Of a stretch of 64,000 nucleotides of DNA, positions 62,781 through 64,000 are shown piece after piece. The number at the start of each line of letters is the position of its first letter. Within the stretch, counting starts at the first letter, position 1. Source of the stretch: Asticcacaulis sp. AC460. Lineage in GTDB: Bacteria; Pseudomonadota; Alphaproteobacteria; Caulobacterales; Caulobacteraceae. Below the pieces are notes generated by a model, which worked only from the letters and a program-made list of their open reading frames with translations, did no database searches and was not told where the DNA came from. The stretch is from the NCBI RefSeq assembly GCF_000495795.1, contig NZ_AWGD01000003.1, forward strand, positions 1 through 64,000, given 5' to 3'. Both the position numbers and the translations under genes were made by a program.

Positions 62781-63407
62781 ATGGCCCCCAAAACCGCCAC
62801 ACTTTCGACCGTAACCCCCACCACCCTGTCCAAGCGCCAGGCCCAGCTCGAAGCGCTGATGGCCGCCGCCGAAAAACGCATCTGCGACTCGGGCCTGCAA
62901 AGCCTGAAGGCGCGCGACCTGGCCGCCGATATCGGCATTGCGCTGGGCGGGCTTTACAACATCGTCGCCGACATGGACGCCCTGCTGCTGCTGGTATCGT
63001 CCAAGACCCTGAAACGCCTGGGTGAGGCAGCGACCGAACGCACCGGCCATCTACCCCTGGCGACGCGCGAGGAGGCGATCGAACGGCTGGTGGCGGTTGC
63101 GCACACCTATCTCGACTTTGCGCGCAGGAACCTGCCGCTGTGGCGGATGATTTTCGAGCTGCGGCTGGATTCGCCCCTGCCGGAATGGGCGGCTCAGGAC
63201 CAGTTACGCCTGTTTCGACATATCGCCGAGCCGTTGAGCGTCATCATGCCCGACCTAGACGCGCGGGGTTTGACGATCCGGGCGCGGACCCTGTTCGCTG
63301 CGGTGCACGGCATTATCTCGATCGGCCTGGAAGAGCGCCTGATCGCCGTGCCGGTGCAGAAGCTGAGCGACGAAATCGCCTGGCTGACCCGGGCGGCGTG
63401 CCGGTAA
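62781..63407 (+). CDS. TetR-family transcriptional regulator
   Basis: A 208-residue protein from ATG 62781. The DNA-binding domain (about 20-70) includes QLEALMAAAEKRICDSGLQS, LKARDLAADIGIALGGLYN and IVADMDALLLLVSS. The ligand domain has LDFARRNLPLWRMIFELRL and AVHGIISIGLEE, the TetR_C/WHG-type used by relatives of AcrR-like and dehydrogenase regulators. Three palindromes upstream suggest self-control. No efflux or fatty-acid gene is adjacent, so its other targets are elsewhere. Confidence 0.92.
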   Translation: MAPKTATLSTVTPTTLSKRQAQLEALMAAAEKRICDSGLQSLKARDLAADIGIALGGLYNIVADMDALLLLVSSKTLKRLGEAATERTGHLPLATREEAIERLVAVAHTYLDFARRNLPLWRMIFELRLDSPLPEWAAQDQLRLFRHIAEPLSVIMPDLDARGLTIRARTLFAAVHGIISIGLEERLIAVPVQKLSDEIAWLTRAACR

Positions 63408-63422
63408 GACCGGAGCGCCTGT

Positions 63423-63791
63423 CTAAGGCGACCACTTGACCGTGGAGCGGCCGACGCGGCCGGGCTCACCATAGGCCTTCTGGGTGAACAGTTGGTAAGC
63501 GACGGAGGCTTCGCCGAAACCATAGCCTCTTGGGTTTTCACTGACGATCGCACAGGCGGAATAGCGCGCGTTCTCACCGACGACGCATTCGACGGTGGCC
63601 ATCCCTTCGACCTCATCCTCTCGCGCCCGTTCCGGCATCAGGTCGTTATAGGTCGCACTCTCGGTCAGGTCGGGAAAATCGGCCACAGTATAAAAGCGCA
63701 CGTCGGCGGGCAGCGGCGGTAAGGTCTCGGCTGCGCCGGCGGATACCAGGCCGGACAACCCCATCACCAGGAGGGCGACAGGCAGCTTCAT
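63423..63791 (-). CDS. Exported protein with TonB_C-like domain
   Basis: ATG 63791 is preceded by GAGG seven bases away. The 122-residue protein has a signal peptide (ending AGAAET) and a compact domain with EGMATVECVVGENARYSACA and IVSENPRGYGFGEASVAYQL. This resembles the C-terminal domain of TonB-like proteins (xVxCxVxxxGxxxxCxVxxExPxGxGFGxAA). It lacks the N-terminal membrane anchor and proline stretch of TonB itself. A paralogue lies directly upstream (63826-64000). Confidence 0.8.
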   Translation of the reverse strand: MKLPVALLVMGLSGLVSAGAAETLPPLPADVRFYTVADFPDLTESATYNDLMPERAREDEVEGMATVECVVGENARYSACAIVSENPRGYGFGEASVAYQLFTQKAYGEPGRVGRSTVKWSP

Positions 63792-63825
63792 GGGCGAACC
63801 TCTTTTCAGCCGACGCGACGACACG

Positions 63826-64000
63826 TCAAAACGCCCACTTCATGGTCATCTTCTGCACAGCACCGCGAGGTTGCGTGGTGCGCATACCCGACAGGAACCA
63901 GGCTGCCGTCGCTTCACCGAAGCCATAATCTTTAGGGGCTTCGGACAGGACGGCGCACCGTTCGTAGCGGCCGTTTTCCCCTACACGACAGTCGATGGTA
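63826..64000 (-). CDS. TonB_C-like paralogue, partial at the window end
   Basis: The last 57 codons are visible, ending in MTMKWAF and a TGA at 63828-63826. The segment IDCRVGENGRYERCAVLSEA, PKDYGFGEATAAWFLSGM is clearly similar to the protein encoded at 63423-63791, so the two are tandem duplicates. They are 34 bases apart on the same strand. The start is beyond the window. Confidence 0.8.
   Translation of the reverse strand, partial: TIDCRVGENGRYERCAVLSEAPKDYGFGEATAAWFLSGMRTTQPRGAVQKMTMKWAF

Overview
The window reads as a chromosomal segment of an aerobic alphaproteobacterium, most likely a Caulobacteraceae member (Asticcacaulis or a close relative). This is inferred from gene content: two TonB-dependent receptors, an alphaproteobacterial-style PtsP, IorAB-type oxidoreductase, a groESL operon under CIRCE control, and intergenic repeats resembling rhizobial RIME/ABC elements. 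No rRNA or tRNA gene is visible, so the genus is a guess.

Layout. 1-4928: a tightly overlapping six-gene cluster, visibly richer in A+T than the rest and cut by the window start. It encodes a coiled-coil membrane protein, a membrane-anchored vWA-like protein, a MotA/ZorA-like channel with a long cytoplasmic coiled coil, a MotB/ZorB-like OmpA-domain protein, a small unknown protein and a membrane-anchored staphylococcal-type nuclease. It looks like a Zorya-like ion-driven membrane machine with an unusual nuclease, and is the best candidate here for an undescribed system. 5119-9508 (minus): a stressosome operon (RsbR, RsbS, RsbT, an ATPase-SpoIIE phosphatase fusion, and a hybrid histidine kinase with an extra RsbW-like ATPase domain). 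A c-di-GMP phosphodiesterase (EAL) gene follows in divergent orientation. 10995-16064: a 1689-residue RTX-type secreted protein. 16296-19588: an ECF42-type sigma factor with its DGPF partner, and an erythromycin-esterase-like protein. 20263-27491: a TonB receptor, cytochrome c, the IorA/IorB molybdenum oxidoreductase and its maturation genes xdhC and mocA.

27540-38114 (minus) is a pectin/rhamnogalacturonan utilisation locus: a PL26-like lyase, a large TonB receptor, a PL22 oligogalacturonate lyase and an SGNH acetylesterase. Two of these genes share a 22-bp upstream motif. An ECF-type sigma factor and a Ser/Thr kinase with TPR-like tail follow divergently. 41412-48831 holds a FAN1-like nuclease fused to a DEDDh exonuclease, a DUF2975-XRE pair, a lipoprotein endonuclease/phosphatase, groESL, and an orphan ACT-domain fragment of aspartokinase. 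49011-56565 holds a chemoreceptor, a dual receiver protein, PtsP and a DsbD-like reductase. 57600-61649 holds hisS, a candidate structured small RNA and an M13 metallopeptidase, with repeated TTTTGAC palindromes between and around them. The end holds small membrane or periplasmic proteins, a TetR regulator with three operators, and two tandem TonB_C-like proteins, the last cut by the window end.

Intergenic space is full of repeats: three RIME-like elements, at least eight GC-rich palindromes of the CTCCCC...GGGGAGG type, and three long inverted repeats of 110-290 bp. Many very long open frames lie antisense to high-GC genes and were rejected as shadows. All family assignments come from reading motifs; no database search was run.
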